From Tetradesmus obliquus (taxonomy: Eukaryota; Chlorophyta; Chlorophyceae; Sphaeropleales; Scenedesmaceae), in contig CP126203.1 of the NCBI GenBank assembly GCA_030272155.1, forward strand, positions 2,418,001-2,482,000: a stretch of 64,000 nucleotides of DNA. Direction: 5' to 3'. The notes under the pieces are model-generated. The model saw nothing but the letters and a program-made list of their open reading frames with translations, searched no databases and was not told the DNA's origin. Each line of letters begins with the position of its first letter. Position 1 is the first letter of the stretch. Positions 1-11,329 of this stretch are shown in pieces. The translations under genes and the position numbers were made by a program.

Positions 1-482
1 GCAAATGTTTAGGCATGAATGTCTGCTGTCAGAGGTCAGCACTACTGCAGCATTGTTGCATTAGGACAATTGCTGTACAGCTGCTTGCAAGTGGTGTTAG
101 GGGAAGCTTCATGCATGTTTATGCCGCCTATTGCAATGATGCAGCTGTGTGACACAGGAGTGCCAAAGCCAGCAATAATATCTTACTTCAGCCAACACCC
201 TTGCAAGCAGCAGCTTGAGGTGTTAGCATGGCGTGCGCTGCCAGGCTAGTCGCTGTGTGCTGCTGGCGCTACGCCTGCTGATGTACAGCAAGGCGTGCAT
301 TCAATACAATGAATTTAGTCTTGCATTGCTGTCACCTTGCCTAGCCCTCATGTCACCTCAGCGTACACCTGTGCTTAGGCGTTTACACCTGCAGCTGTGT
401 TCAACCCTCACATCCCCCTTTGCCCCTGTTTCTTGTGCCCGACATGTCAATCTGTCCGATGTTGTTGCGCATAACGGCAGCA

Positions 483-670
483 CCCAGCCCTGCAAACACC
501 CTCATCTTGTACGACATCTCCTCTCTCATCCAGCCCTGCTCTTACACTTTTGTGGTTTATGGCAGCCGGGCCCATTACTAACAGGGCGGTGTGCCGCCTG
601 CCATGCTGCAACACAGACCTGGCAAGACGCCTCATCTTGCATGACACCCCCTCGCCCCATCCAGCCCTGG
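483..670 (+). repeat. Two decayed upstream copies of the GST gene start
   Basis: Two blocks (about 483-545 and 607-670) resemble the first ~60 bases of the GST coding region at 730-795. Shared pieces include 'catcttgtacgacatctcct' against 'cgtcttctatgacatctcct', followed by 'catccagccc'. Spacing is about 123 bp. Neither copy keeps an equivalent of the ATG at 737, and both break off after the block. They are partial 5' copies lying upstream of the intact gene, the same pattern as in the larger genes of this window. Confidence 0.7.
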
Positions 671-736
671 ATCAAAATTGTGTCAAACTGACGGCAGCCG
701 AACTTGTTGTTACACTGGCTTTGCTGCAATGCAGAC

Positions 737-1555
737 ATGTCAAGCCCCCTCGTCTTCTATGACATCTCCTCGCCCATCCAGCCCCGCTCCTATGCGCCCA
801 ACCCCTCCAAGTCCCGCCTCGCCCTCAGCTTCAAACAGCTGCCTTTCAAAACCACCTGGGTTGACATCCCGGACATACCTGAAGTCCGCAAGGGGCTTGA
901 TTGCGCAGCTGTCCGCAAGCACCATGATGGCTCCGAATACTTCACACTGCCGATGCTACAAGACCCAGCCTCCGGCAGAGTCATCGGCGACTCATTCGAC
1001 ATTGCAGTATATCTGGAAGATACGTTTCCGCAGTCCGGCGGCTGCTTGTTCCCGCCAGATTCCACCCGCACAGGGCTCGATTACGAGAGCCCGCACAAGG
1101 ACTCGTCATTCCTGGTGCCGCTGTCGCCGCAGCAAGGCGGCAAGCATGCGGATTATGCGCGGTTCAACTGGCACGTGGATGCAAGCTTCACTGCCTATGT
1201 AGGCCTTGTGGGTGAGTTCCTGCCCTTCAACCCTCAGTCAGCAGACAGAGTGCGGCAGATCTTCCTGCAGCGGGGCTGGAGCGGGGTCTCCCTCTCTGCC
1301 GAGCACCGGCAGCAGCTGCTGGCAGGGTGCAAAGCAGGCCTGCAGTCGCTCGCAGAGTGCTTCATGGTGAACAGCAGCGGGCCGTATCTAGAGGGCAGCA
1401 GCGCAAGCTATGCTGACTTCATTGTCGGCGGCTGGCTCAACATGTTTTCTGAGACGATGCCGGCAGAGGAGTGGCGGGAGTTCCGGAGCTGGTATGGCGG
1501 CGCGTTTGCGCGGCTGCATGACGCATTGCAGCAGAGCTACTACGAATGCAAGTAG
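737..1555 (+). CDS. Glutathione S-transferase-like protein (Ure2/LigE-like), single exon
   Basis: An uninterrupted frame of 272 codons plus stop. The ATG at 737 begins MSSPLVFYDISS, the expected first beta strand of a thioredoxin-fold GST N-terminal domain. An earlier non-ATG extension adds nothing family-like. The segment around residues 65-110 (LPMLQDP, then DSFDIAVYLEDTFP) matches the cis-Pro loop and the glutathione-contacting Asp/Ser helix of the Ure2-like and beta-etherase-like GST classes. The C-terminal ~150 residues are helical-looking, including GPYLEGSSASYADFIVGGWL, which resembles the GST_C segment with the buried Asp. Likely cytosolic; substrate unknown. A possible donor at 1209 (gtgagttcc) is read through because the frame and domain continue across it. 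Partial 5' copies of the gene start lie upstream. Confidence 0.8.
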   Translation: MSSPLVFYDISSPIQPRSYAPNPSKSRLALSFKQLPFKTTWVDIPDIPEVRKGLDCAAVRKHHDGSEYFTLPMLQDPASGRVIGDSFDIAVYLEDTFPQSGGCLFPPDSTRTGLDYESPHKDSSFLVPLSPQQGGKHADYARFNWHVDASFTAYVGLVGEFLPFNPQSADRVRQIFLQRGWSGVSLSAEHRQQLLAGCKAGLQSLAECFMVNSSGPYLEGSSASYADFIVGGWLNMFSETMPAEEWREFRSWYGGAFARLHDALQQSYYECK

Positions 1556-2981
1556 AGGGTGGGCGAGAGAGGGTGACGTGCTTGCCGCAAGCGGCTTCTG
1601 CAGTTGCTGGCAGCTTCCCTGTCTTTTTGTTTGCGCTTTTGAGTGAGATGGTGTTCAAGCAAAGAAGTGCAGCTCAGATGCTGAATGCGCTACCGGTAGG
1701 CAGGGACTCCTGTTCTTTGTTTGTTGGCATGAAGAGTCCCCAAACCCATCGCCATTCACCAGAGACGTGCCGCTTTTGTAAAGGCAGAGTGTACTGCAGC
1801 TGTACAGCAGTAGCTTATGTGCAACTTAGATGTTTTGGACAGCGGCGCTGTGCAGCATTTTGATTGGTTGATGGTGCAGCGGAGATTTTGGGCCTCCCTC
1901 GTGGGTGCATTTTGGTTGGACATAGCATGCCAAGAGTGAGTGACTGGGGACAGCAGCAGCAGCTGTTGTGTCCTGTGATTGCACTGCTGCCAACTGTTGT
2001 GGTCTGGTTGAGGTCTGGGTGCAGCTGCCTTTGGGTGGTGGGGCCTCCTTTGCATGCTGCATGCCATGCGGTCCAGTGCTGCATCCTTCCAGTCAACAGG
2101 CATGCCAGTAGCTTCGATGCAGAGATGCCGCATCAGCTGCAACAAAGTGCAGTGCACTGTGACAGCCACACACCAAATGCAGTTGCATGGCGAGTATGCA
2201 GGTGCACGGTTGGCGCATCAGTGTGCATCACTGGTGTAAACTGCTGTGTCACAGTACACGTTGCTTGAGCTCCTTCACTGGATACGGTGGTAATTTGTTG
2301 CAGCTCGATGAACTTGCTTTTCATCAGCGGTTACGCTTGCCCCACGAGCATGTGGAGCTGTTCTTCGCAAGTTTGGAATGAGGGTTCAATGACCTTGACA
2401 GGGTCCCAGACTGGGCAGCCAAGATAGCAGCAGCATGGCATCGATCCGTGCAAACTATGATATTGGGAACCAATTTGTACTTCACAGCATGTCAAGCTTG
2501 CACGCTCAGTAATGTCGTGGAGTCATCCGAAGCAACTTCACTTTGCAGCATAGCAGCAGCTGCAGGAACGAGCAGCCCCTGTTTTGCCGGTACCTGAAGC
2601 TTCACTTGTCTCAGAGCATGGGCGTTTGGTATATCAGCAGCTGCAACAGCTGCAGTAGCCTCAATCAACAGCAGCAGTTGCAGCGCAAGACTTCTCAGTA
2701 GGCCTGCAAGCACAGGCCAGCAGCAGCGCCCATCATTCATCCAGCAGCAGCTGTCTCTTCTCTCTGTCAGGCACAATGAGCCCTGCAAGCAACGCTGGTG
2801 AGCAGCTGCATGCACGCGTGTGCCATTATATGCCGCTGGCCTACAACATCACTCAGACCATTCTGCTGCATAGACAGCAATCCCCACGAGCAACTTGATA
2901 CTGTGCCTGCAACCTGGCAATGACCTCAGCGTTTTTTCCTTGCTGCGATTGCGCCATGCTGCAAATTGCCTGTTGATGCAG
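1556..2981. other. Intergenic/5' region without a recognisable gene
   Basis: Short open frames on both strands have no family resemblance or consistent splice phasing. The stretch presumably holds the GST 3' UTR and the promoter or first exon(s) of the following kinase-like gene. That gene's first recognisable exon begins at a splice acceptor at 2981/2982, so at least one upstream exon with the start codon remains unidentified here. Confidence 0.5.
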
Positions 2982-3589
2982 AGCCAACCAGCACATATCA
3001 GACCATACGCTGCCTCGACAGCCTCGCCCCTGGGGCAGAGCTTGCCAGCAGCAGCAGTGATAGCAGCCAGAAGTACCTGCTGCTGAAGCTGCCACGGCAG
3101 CAGCTGCAGGACTTGCCGCAGCTCCAGCAGCTGGTGCAGCAGTCAGTAGCGCTGCGCCACCCAAACGTCCTGCAAGTGCATGAGCTGTACCTCACCTCAC
3201 AGCACCTAGTGGTGGTGCAAGAGGGCTGCTCTGATTGCAGCCTAGCGCAGTTCCTGCAGCAGCGGCGCCAGCAGGGCAGGCAGCTAAGTGAGGCAGCTGC
3301 ACGCTGCTTGTTCCAACAGGTGAGCCTCACAGCAGCTGCTGTTGTTGTGGGTCTAAGCAGTGAATGGGCAGCGGACCTTCCTATAGTAGTACAGCACACT
3401 GTGCAGCTGGTGTCCATGGCTTGCAGGAATGATCATCTTGCGAGCCGTGATGGCTTGCAACACACACACGGCTGCAAACCCTGCTGCTGTTTCCGCAGGT
3501 GGTGATAGCAATGGACTACTGCCACCGGCAAGGGCTGACTGGCTTGCCCATACAGCACATACTGCTGCAGGTGGGTAGGTCTGCTGCAG

Positions 3590-3628
<39 letters not shown>

Positions 3629-5564
3629 GCATTGAACACCACGCTATAATTGTCCCGGCACAGCAAATGCACACAACCCACGTGCCGGGACGTTCACACA
3701 AACTCTTTGCGTCACAGGCTTGGTGTGTATTTCAAACAGCACATTTATGCTGATCAGACATTTGGCTGCGGTGTTTTAATACATGCTGCAACCTGGTCTG
3801 TGGTTGCAGGACAACCCTGGGCGGCCTCCATTGCCCAAGTTGCCCTGCCCGCTGTTTGCCTTGGCGCTCAGCAGCAGCAGCAGCAGCTGCCATGGCAGCA
3901 CAGCACTGCAAGGGACATTGCACGACATGCAGGCATGCGGCGCGCTGCTGCTGCAGCTGCTCGGTGGTCAACTGGCACCAGCAGCACCAGCAGCAGCCGC
4001 TACAGGCAGCAGCAGCAGCAGCCAGGCTTTAATTCAGCTGCCAAAGGGCCGCTCTGCCGAATGCCAGGAGCTGGTGCAGCAGCTGCTGCTGCAGAGCCCT
4101 GGGCTCATGCTGTGCAGCACACACGGCATCATGAGCAGCAGCTGGTTCCAGCAGGGTCTGCTGCCGGACTTTGCTGCTCTGAACCAGCAGGTCAATGGCA
4201 ACACAGTGCAGCTCTGCAAGCAGACACGCGAGCAGCTGGACAGCATTGTGGCAGCAGTGCATGACTGGCCGCCGCAGTTTGCAGTGTACCAGCGGTTTGC
4301 TGATCTGGCAGCTGCCTTGTCAGGCCTGCAGGTGCAGCAGCAGCAGGTGGATACAGGGCTAGGCAGCAGCTGGGTGCAGGTATATGAGACAGAATGCACA
4401 CAGGAGCAGCTAATGCAGCAGCAGCTGCAGCAGCAGCAGTCAGTGCTGCCGGCGGCAGGCGCGCTCTGGGTCTACTGCTTGCCTGCCTTTTTTAAGAAGA
4501 GCTCAGATGATTCCTCCAGCTCAGGGCAAACCTTGGCTGCAGCGGAGCAGCCCGCCAGCTTGATCGGCGCAGTGCAATGGACTCAGCATCTTATCCTGCA
4601 GCTTTCCTGCAAGCTGGAAGGCTTTTCCTGCAAGCCGCCGGCACCAGAGCTGCTGTCTGCAATGAGGCAGCTGGCCACCGCAGCAGCAGGTGGAGCTTGC
4701 AGGAAGTTAGTGCCAGTCATCGGCTTGTGCCTGCAGCCGCCGCTGCTGCTGCAGGAAGCCCCTCCTTTGCTGCAGCTGCAGCAAGGGCCAGCACACTGCA
4801 CGCTGTCCGCATGGCTGCAGGAACAGCCGCGTTTCAACAGCGGCTGGATGGGGTATGACTGGATGTATGCAGCTGACATCCGCAGCAGCAGCAGCAGCAG
4901 CAGCAGCAAGACGGAGCTGTGGGCAGCAGAGGCTCCATGGGCATACATGCTGCAGCTGCTGTGTGATGTAGCAGCAGCGCTTGTGGATCTGCATTCGCTG
5001 CAGCCGCCGCTTACGCATGGCGCTGCGAATGCAGGTGCCGTGCACTTGCTGTCAGCACCGCCGTGCGCTACACATGCGCGGCAACTACAGAATGCGTCAA
5101 CAGCAGATAGTCTCATCCCTCAGCAGCAGCAGCAGGTTGCGCAGCTGAGTTGGGTAGGCCCCTGGAGGCATGCAGTCAGCAGCAGCCGGCAGCTCAGCCA
5201 CCCAGTGCTCACTGCACCCGAAGTGCTGATGCACGGCGCACCTTTCAGCGCAGCGACTGATGTGTATGGCTTTGGGATGATAATGCTGCAGCTAGCTGCC
5301 TGCTGGGCACCTGCTGAACATGAGCTCGGTAGTACGGATAGTTTCCGTGACATAGACAGCAGCTTGCGGGTGCTGCAGCAGCACGGCACGCTGCTGGCGG
5401 CTGTTGAGTCCCAGCAGGTGTTTGATGGCTGGCGGCAGCAGCTGCCTGCAGGGTACTGGCAGCTTGCCAGGAGCTGCTGCAGCGGCCACGCTGCTGACAG
5501 GCCGAGTGCGGAGGAGGCGCTGCGGCGCTGCAGCGCACTTGCTGAAGCGCTGCGCCCGGCATGA
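2982..5564 (+). CDS. Double pseudokinase-like protein (SnRK-like lobe plus second kinase-like lobe), 5' incomplete
   Basis: Exons 2982-3319, 3499-3570 and 3810-5564 (stop) join in one frame with GT-AG introns. The upstream start exon was not found. The first part reads like an SnRK/AMPK-type kinase: ALRHPNVLQVHELYLTSQHL (alpha-C/beta-4), then MDYCHRQGL. The catalytic-loop Asp is gone (TGLPIQHILLQ where plant kinases have an RDIKLEN-type loop), and after DNPGRP the DFG motif is missing. After a long Gln/Ser-rich linker, a second kinase-like C-lobe appears near 4.9-5.5 kb: LTAPEVLMHG (APE region), SAATDVYGFGMIMLQL (helix F) and RPSAEEALRR (subdomain XI). It also lacks HRD and DFG. Probably catalytically dead, a scaffold or a decaying gene. 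The terminal exon is followed by tandem copies of its own 3' end. Confidence 0.6.
3591..3637 (+). repeat. (CTG)n run in intron of the kinase-like gene
   Basis: About 15 CTG triplets in the second intron (3571-3809), in sense orientation CTG. Such runs recur in introns of this window, often near 3' splice sites. Confidence 0.9.
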
Positions 5565-7232
5565 TGACGCGAGCAGTATACAGGACACGCGAGAGAAGCA
5601 GCGGCTGCTGCGGGTGCTGCAGCAGCATGGCACGCTGCTGACCGCTGTCGAGTCCCAGCAGGTGTTTGATGACTGGCGGCAGCAGCTGCCTGCAGGGTAC
5701 TGGCAGCTTGCCAGGAGCTGCTGCAGCAGCAATGCTGCTGACAGGCCGAGTGCGGAGGAGGCGCTTCGTCGCTGCTGTGCACTTGCCGAAGCAATGCGCT
5801 TGGCACGATGACACAAGCTGTCGCAGCACACGCAGCAGCAGCTGCAGTCACACGAATTTCTGCAGTGGCAATGCTGCTGACAAGGCCAGGCGCGGATGAG
5901 GTGCGTCGTTGCTGCAGCAGGATGACTGGCGGCAGCAGCTGCCTGGCGGCTACTGGCAGCTGGCCAGGAGCTGCTGCAGCAGCAACGCTGCTGACAGGCC
6001 AAGCGCGGAGGAGGCACTTCGTTGCTGCAGCGCACTTGCTGAAGCGCTGCGCGTGGCATGATGACACGAACAGTCTACAGGACACGAAAGAGCACGCAGC
6101 GGCTGCTGCGGGATCTGCTGCAGCAGCATGGTACTCTGCTGGCGGCTGTTGAGTCCCAGCAGGTGTTTGATGGCTGGCGGCAGCAGCTGCCTGCAGGGTA
6201 CTGGCAGCTTGTTAAAAGCTGCTGCAGCGGCAACGCTGCTGACAGGCCAAGCGCGGAGGAGGCGCTTCGTCGCTGCAGTGCACTTGCCGAAGCAATGCGC
6301 TTGGCACGATGACACAAGCTGTCGCAGCACACTCAGCAGCAGCTGCAGTCGCACAAACTTCTGCAGTGGCGATGCTGCTGACAAGGCCAGGCGCGGATGA
6401 GGCGCGCGTCGTTGCTGCAGCAGGATGACTGGCGGCAGCAGCTGCCTGCAGGGTACTGGCAGCTTGCCAGGAGCTGCTGCAGCGGCAACGCTGCTGACAG
6501 GCCGAGTGCGGAGGAGGCGCTTCGTTGCTGCAGCGCACTTGCTGAAGTGCTGCGCGCGGCAACATGACACAAGCAGCGGCACATAGTGCTGAACGCTGGA
6601 CGAAGTGCTGATGAGGGACATAGACAGCAGCTTGCGGGTGCTGCAGCAGCACAGCACGCTGCTGGCGGCTGTTGAGTCCCAGCAGGTGTTTGATGGCTGG
6701 CGGCAGCAGCTGCCTGCAGGGTACTGCCAGCTTGCCAGGAGCAGCTGCAGCGGCAACGCTGCTGACAGGCCAAGCGCAGAGGAGGTGCTGCGTCGCTGCA
6801 GCGCACTTGCCGAAGCAATGCGCTTGGCACGATGACACAAGCTGTTGCAGCACACGCAGCAGCAGCTGCAGTCGCACGAATTTCTGCAGTGGCGATGCTG
6901 CTGACAAGGCCAGGCGCGGATGAGGCGCGTCGTTGCTGCAGCAGGATGACTGGCGGCAGCAGCTGCCTGGCGGCTACTGGCAGCTGGCCAGGAGCTGCTG
7001 CAGCAGCAACGCTGCTGACAGGCAAAGCGCGGAGGAGGCGCTTCGACGATGCAGTGCACTTGCTGATGCGCTGCGCCCGGCATGATGACGGGAGCAGTAT
7101 ACAGGACACGCAGGAGCAGCAGCGGCTGCTGCGGCAACTGCTGCAGTTTCGATGCTGCCGACAGGCCGAGTGTGCATGAGGCGCTTCGTTGCTGCAACGC
7201 ACTTGCTGAATCACTGCGCCGTGCACGGTGAC
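5565..7232 (+). repeat. Tandem array of partial 3' copies of the kinase-like gene's last exon
   Basis: Around seven consecutive copies of the final ~120-215 bp of the preceding CDS, each with its own stop. Recognisable pieces are LRVLQQHGTLLAAVESQQVF, DGWRQQLPAGYWQLARSCCS and ADRPSAEEALRRCSALAEA. Units lie at about 5565-5811, 5890-6058, 6062-6312, 6425-6565, 6600-6835, 6930-7085 and 7090-7232. Long and short forms alternate. The short forms lack the VLQQHGTLL part. The 6600 unit also keeps 'gaagtgctgatg' from the PEVLM codons. All lie downstream of the intact exon and keep its 3' end. Confidence 0.85.
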
Positions 7233-7801
7233 GCAAGATGCACGCGGCACCAGCAGCAACAGCAGCAACTGCTGCAGTCACTGCGCCTGCAGGAGCAGCA
7301 GCAGCGGCGGTGGTTGCGGGAGCAGCAGCAGCAACAAGAGCAGCAATTGCAGCGGCAGCAGCAGCAACAGCAGCAGGAGCAGCTGCCCAGGTATGTGCTC
7401 AGGGGCCATGCATGCAGAGAGCATGTAACAGTGTTTGGGGCCGGCCTGCTTGTGTCGTTGCTATGGCTTGGTTGGTGAGATGATTATGATGAGCCTGTGT
7501 GTGTCCCTGGGAACAATGCTACCGCGTCCCTATAGTCATGACCATCTCGTTCACTCTCCAGCCGTAGCAAACACGTCCAAGTGTTGACAACCACCTCGTG
7601 AAACACTTGCTCCTGCCCCGCGCTGCCGACACTGCTCAACCAATCTTCCTCCTGCAACCCTCTGCTCGCAGTGAAATGCTGCTAATCAGCCCCCTCAGCG
7701 GTAGTCAAGCGGGGCAGGGGCCCCACGCAAGCAAGAGTGCAGGAGGAGGTGCTGAGGAAGCTGCAGGCACAGCAGGAGCTGCCTGAAGAGCTCAGCCCAG
7801 G
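7233..7801 (+). other. Gln-rich exon-like segment and possible terminal exon
   Basis: At 7240-7390 a CAG-rich stretch reads as a basic, Gln-rich, coiled-coil-like sequence (LLQSLRLQEQQQRRWLRE) and ends at a donor-like 'ccag/gtatgtg' near 7390. At about 7700-7801, after a pyrimidine-rich 'ctaatcagccccctcag', a short frame reads VQEEVLRKLQAQQELPEE and then stops. These could be two exons of a small gene or a decayed extension of the kinase-like gene. Phase between them is unresolved, so I do not call a CDS. Confidence 0.3.
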
Positions 7802-9158
7802 ATAGCAGACACGGCAGTAGCTCAGGCTGACCATGGGTGACGAGTTCACGGGTGGCAGTTTTTTCTTATAGTTCTCGGTGCCAAGCTGTGCATGCATGTG
7901 TGGGCTGCTACATGCAACTCCGTCCCGCAGCAGGCTGCGGCTGGTGGTCTGCAAAGTGCACAGAATTTACGCAGTTGTCATAGTACAGGATACGTACTTT
8001 GTACTTGTAAGTGAGGTCAAGCCTGGCTGTGTGCGTATGAGCTGTGGTGGGCAGCTGTAGCATGCTGTGATGTACTGGGCTCGTACGTTCCGGTATGGGT
8101 GGGTGCTGCAGCAGCTGCAGAATGGTGCTTTGCGCGCGTGACTGCGTGCACGTGCATCCCATGGCGTGCATCCCAGCGCTGTGTCCAGCTGTGGCAATTC
8201 ACACTGCCTTTGAGGTTGATGGATCTGGTCCGCCATTGTACACGAATCGTGGAGACAGTTCATGCCCACCTTGCTGGTGGCCAGCGTGCTGGATTTGCAT
8301 GCACAGCCGCCATGCCATGCACAGCTTTGCGCACGATCAGAGAGTCTACTAGCTTGTTGGCTACTGGGTAAGCAGCTGTCAGCAACTGCTGCATGTGCGT
8401 ACTGTGCATGTTTGCTGCCGCGCTGTACTTGTGAATCAGCAATGTAACATGACCAATTTACACGACGCCCGGGTCCTGCAGGACCAAGGTGAATGCATAG
8501 TTACACATCTTCAACCAATGATGTGTTGCCCACAGACAAATGGCTGCTCAATTAATACCCGTGTGGTACAGTGGCTGCACTATTCAACTCCAAACTTCAA
8601 CTGCTTCAGGAAAAAGCTCTGCCTGTAGGCAGCTGCAGCTGCAGCCTGCGCCACTGAGAAGGCAGGCCATAATGTTGAGGCTCAGCCAAGTTGCACTAAC
8701 AACAGCACTACAGTAACGCAACACGCATCGTCCCGCGCACAATGCCCCTGACAGCAGCACGTATCGCTTGCCCCAGACCAATGGTATGTCTGGAGAATGG
8801 TGAGTTGCGGCCATACCTGGCCTCTGCCAAAATTACTACACCGTGCTAGTAGCAACAATGCGTTGCGACTTCTGCACCTTGAGCCGACTGAAAGCGCCAC
8901 ACATCAAATGCAAAAGGGCTATTCATGCAAAGCTCGACCCAATAACGCCATGCCCCACCTGAAAGTAGCACCATGTGGAGTAGTTGTCAATGCTGCACCA
9001 TAACCAGCCATTATAGTGACACCACCAGGCCACAGGGTGCAAATGGAGGGTACAAAGCCTAATACTGCCAGGCTGCAATGCCAGATGCCGTAGCACACCA
9101 CTAGCAACACCAGCGCTGGCCTCTCCTCTGCAGGTGTCACCGCAAGTAGAAAGAGGAT
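7802..9158. other. Region without a supported gene
   Basis: Only short, family-free frames on both strands. Composition is less GC-rich than the coding regions. Nothing I can assign. Confidence 0.5.
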
Positions 9159-9557
9159 TTAGGCACCTGCTCTCAGCACCTTCCACTGTGCAATATCAAA
9201 TGCAAGCATCAACCCATCACGCATCCGCAGATCCCTGAGCTCCTTGTACATGCTCGTCATATAGGCTCTCCAAAAAAAAGCCCACAAAAGAAAGCCCACA
9301 ACAAATGCAGCTGCGCCTGTGCAGAACCAGCCGCAACAGCACAGCTCAACTTGCTCTAGAGCAGCAGACCTACATGCTGCTTACACATGCTGCATGAACA
9401 AAGCAGTAAGAACCTCAACCAAGCCAAGAGGACGCTCAAGGGCGATCGCTATGTGGTCAGCCAGTGGCATTATTGCCCCCTGAATAACACAAAAAAGGGA
9501 AAAGCAGATCCGATAAGCCTCACTATCGTCTGAAGAAGCCAGAGAGGATGAGCTCAT
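9159..9557 (-). pseudogene. Possible broken membrane-protein gene fragment
   Basis: One minus-strand frame runs from about 9569 (first ATG at 9557) to the stop at 9159-9161, interrupted by a single in-frame TAA at 9381-9383. Before it the sequence reads FSLFCVIQGAIMPLADHIAI. After it comes a convincing Cys-rich turn and membrane helix (ELCCCGWFCTGAAAF, then VVGFLLWAFF) and a polar tail ending IAQWKVLRAGA. The family is not recognised. The TAA may lie in a very short or misjudged intron, or the gene may be dead. An acceptor-like 'ccctgcag' lies just upstream at about 9578. Confidence 0.35.
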
Positions 9558-10082
9558 GAGCTTCCTCAAATTCCTGCAGGGCCCAGATGGGCTACAGACG
9601 GATACGCACCTTTGGCTGTCACAAAGAACACAGGATCAGCTTCTGAGTGACACTGCAGCCTTTAGCAAAGTGCACAAAATGCATGCATAATGCGCACACG
9701 CGCCCTGCAGACCCCTGCGTGCCGTTGGGGTCTGCTGCAATAAACCAATAATAGCCGTGCCAGCTGGATGGCAAGAAGCAATAATGCTCCACCAAAGGTG
9801 GTCCATGGCCGCACTGAGCCACAAAAGTGCTCGAACAAAGCAGCATTGCCCTCACAACAACAGAAGCATGCGACCTGGATGCGGACTCAATGCAATGGCC
9901 ACCTCAACCTGCTTTACACAACCGCCACAGCACAGGAATAATACTGTGCATGGTAGGTGTTGCTAGTGGTAGGTAGGTGGTGGCACCCAGACCACAAACC
10001 ACAACCATATGCAACAGATACTGCGCAAAAGGGCAAGGCAGGCAACACACTCATCATCATCAAGTTACCCATCAAGCCATAG
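9558..10082. other. Region without a supported gene
   Basis: A minus-strand stretch at 9700-9860 has short membrane-like or aromatic-rich frames in two phases but no consistent exon structure. It could be an upstream part of the 9.2-9.6 kb fragment. Nothing else is recognisable. Confidence 0.35.
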
Positions 10083-10300
10083 CATCAACGCCATCGGCCC
10101 CGTGCCCCAATGGAGCGGCAACAGAAGGGACCACACCATCATCAACGCCATCGGCCCCGCGCCCCAATGGAGCGGCAACAGAAGGGACCACACCATCATC
10201 AACGCCATCGGCCCCGCGCCCCAATGGAGCGGCAACAGAAGGGACTACACCATCATCAACGCCATCGGCCCCGCGCCCCAATGGAGCAGGCAACACACTG
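10083..10300 (+). repeat. 57-bp minisatellite, about 3.8 copies
   Basis: The unit starts 'atcaacgccatcggcccc' and recurs at 10084, 10141, 10198 and 10255, exactly 57 bp apart, with only a few substitutions (e.g. cgtgcc/cgcgcc, accaca/actaca). Because 57 is divisible by 3, frames stay open through it; one encodes the 19-residue unit INAIGPAPQWSGNRRDHTI. No start, splice or flanking coding signal makes translation likely. Confidence 0.95.
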
Positions 10301-11329
10301 ACCTGGTGCGTGTCAACCATCAACAGGCAAACGCAGCAACCACACATCACCATTCAAGTGATCTTGCACACCGATGACATTCCTCAATCAGCCAAACTAG
10401 TGTGCTGAAATGACACCCTCCTCATGCAAGACAAGATCTCCCACCAACTCGCTGCGCACCGGACCCGGCACAGCTGCACACACTTGATGCTGCACACACA
10501 TGATAACAACGTTGCACATCTGCACGCACATGATGTAACAACGTTGCATTCAATGGCAGAGCATGACCAGCTATGCTCAGACACGATAATACAGACAGGC
10601 AACACATCTTTGATGCATGCAGTGAATGCCATGAGCCAGAACTGAACATGGCACTGCAAACCCGTTGCACCCAGTCACCGACATGCCGGTTGAGCAATTA
10701 TAAACAGGACTGCAGCAAACCATGCCACACAACGCCAAGCACCATGACTCAGCACAGCACAACACAGCATCCAGCCAATTGCTGCTGTGTGTCCACATAT
10801 TTGCTGGTTAATGGTTGGGCGCCACGAGCCAAAGCAAGCTTGAACAATGCCACAACACACGCCAAGACAACACCACAACACACACCAATATCATTGATGA
10901 AGCACCAACACTCTCAGGTGAGCTCTGCTAAGCAGCTGCAGCCTGCGTTCGCTCTTGGCGAAGCAAACCCCAGCACGAGGCCAGCCACAAGGCCAGCCAC
11001 AATGCATAGCTGATCATACGGCGCTTGCAAGTGACAGATAGCCAAACAAGGTACATATACAAACCATAGCCGGCAATGCCAGTTAGCATCCCTCGCACCC
11101 AAGAAGTCTGCTGCTCCTGCTGCCAAGCACACCGCGCCGAAGAATCGAGCACCCTCTGCAGCTACTGCTGCAGCTTCTGCCGCAGCTGCCTGCCTAGCCG
11201 ACAACCCCGTGCAACACTCCCAGCAATCCCGCTGCAGCAGCTGCTGCAGCGGCGCCGGCTGCTTCCCTGCCAGCTCTCCGCCCTTATGTACACCACCCAA
11301 GGACTACGTTGTGCTGCTGCTGCTGCTGC
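10301..11329. other. Region without a supported gene; one membrane-like frame on the minus strand
   Basis: Mostly A/C-rich sequence without coding character. On the minus strand at about 11015-10914 a frame reads CIVAGLVAGLVLGFASPRAN and ends in a stop. It could be a terminal exon of an unidentified small membrane protein; an acceptor-like 'cacttgcaag' precedes it. Too short to call. Confidence 0.35.

Noticed and set aside
5120-7281. Long minus-strand frames (up to 443 codons) over the kinase-tail array
   Set aside because: They arise because tandem repeats without minus-strand stops are copied together. No domain, and the plus-strand reading has kinase motifs.
10083-10300. Regular repeat considered as a CRISPR array
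   Set aside because: Contiguous 57-bp minisatellite without unique spacers, in a eukaryotic context.
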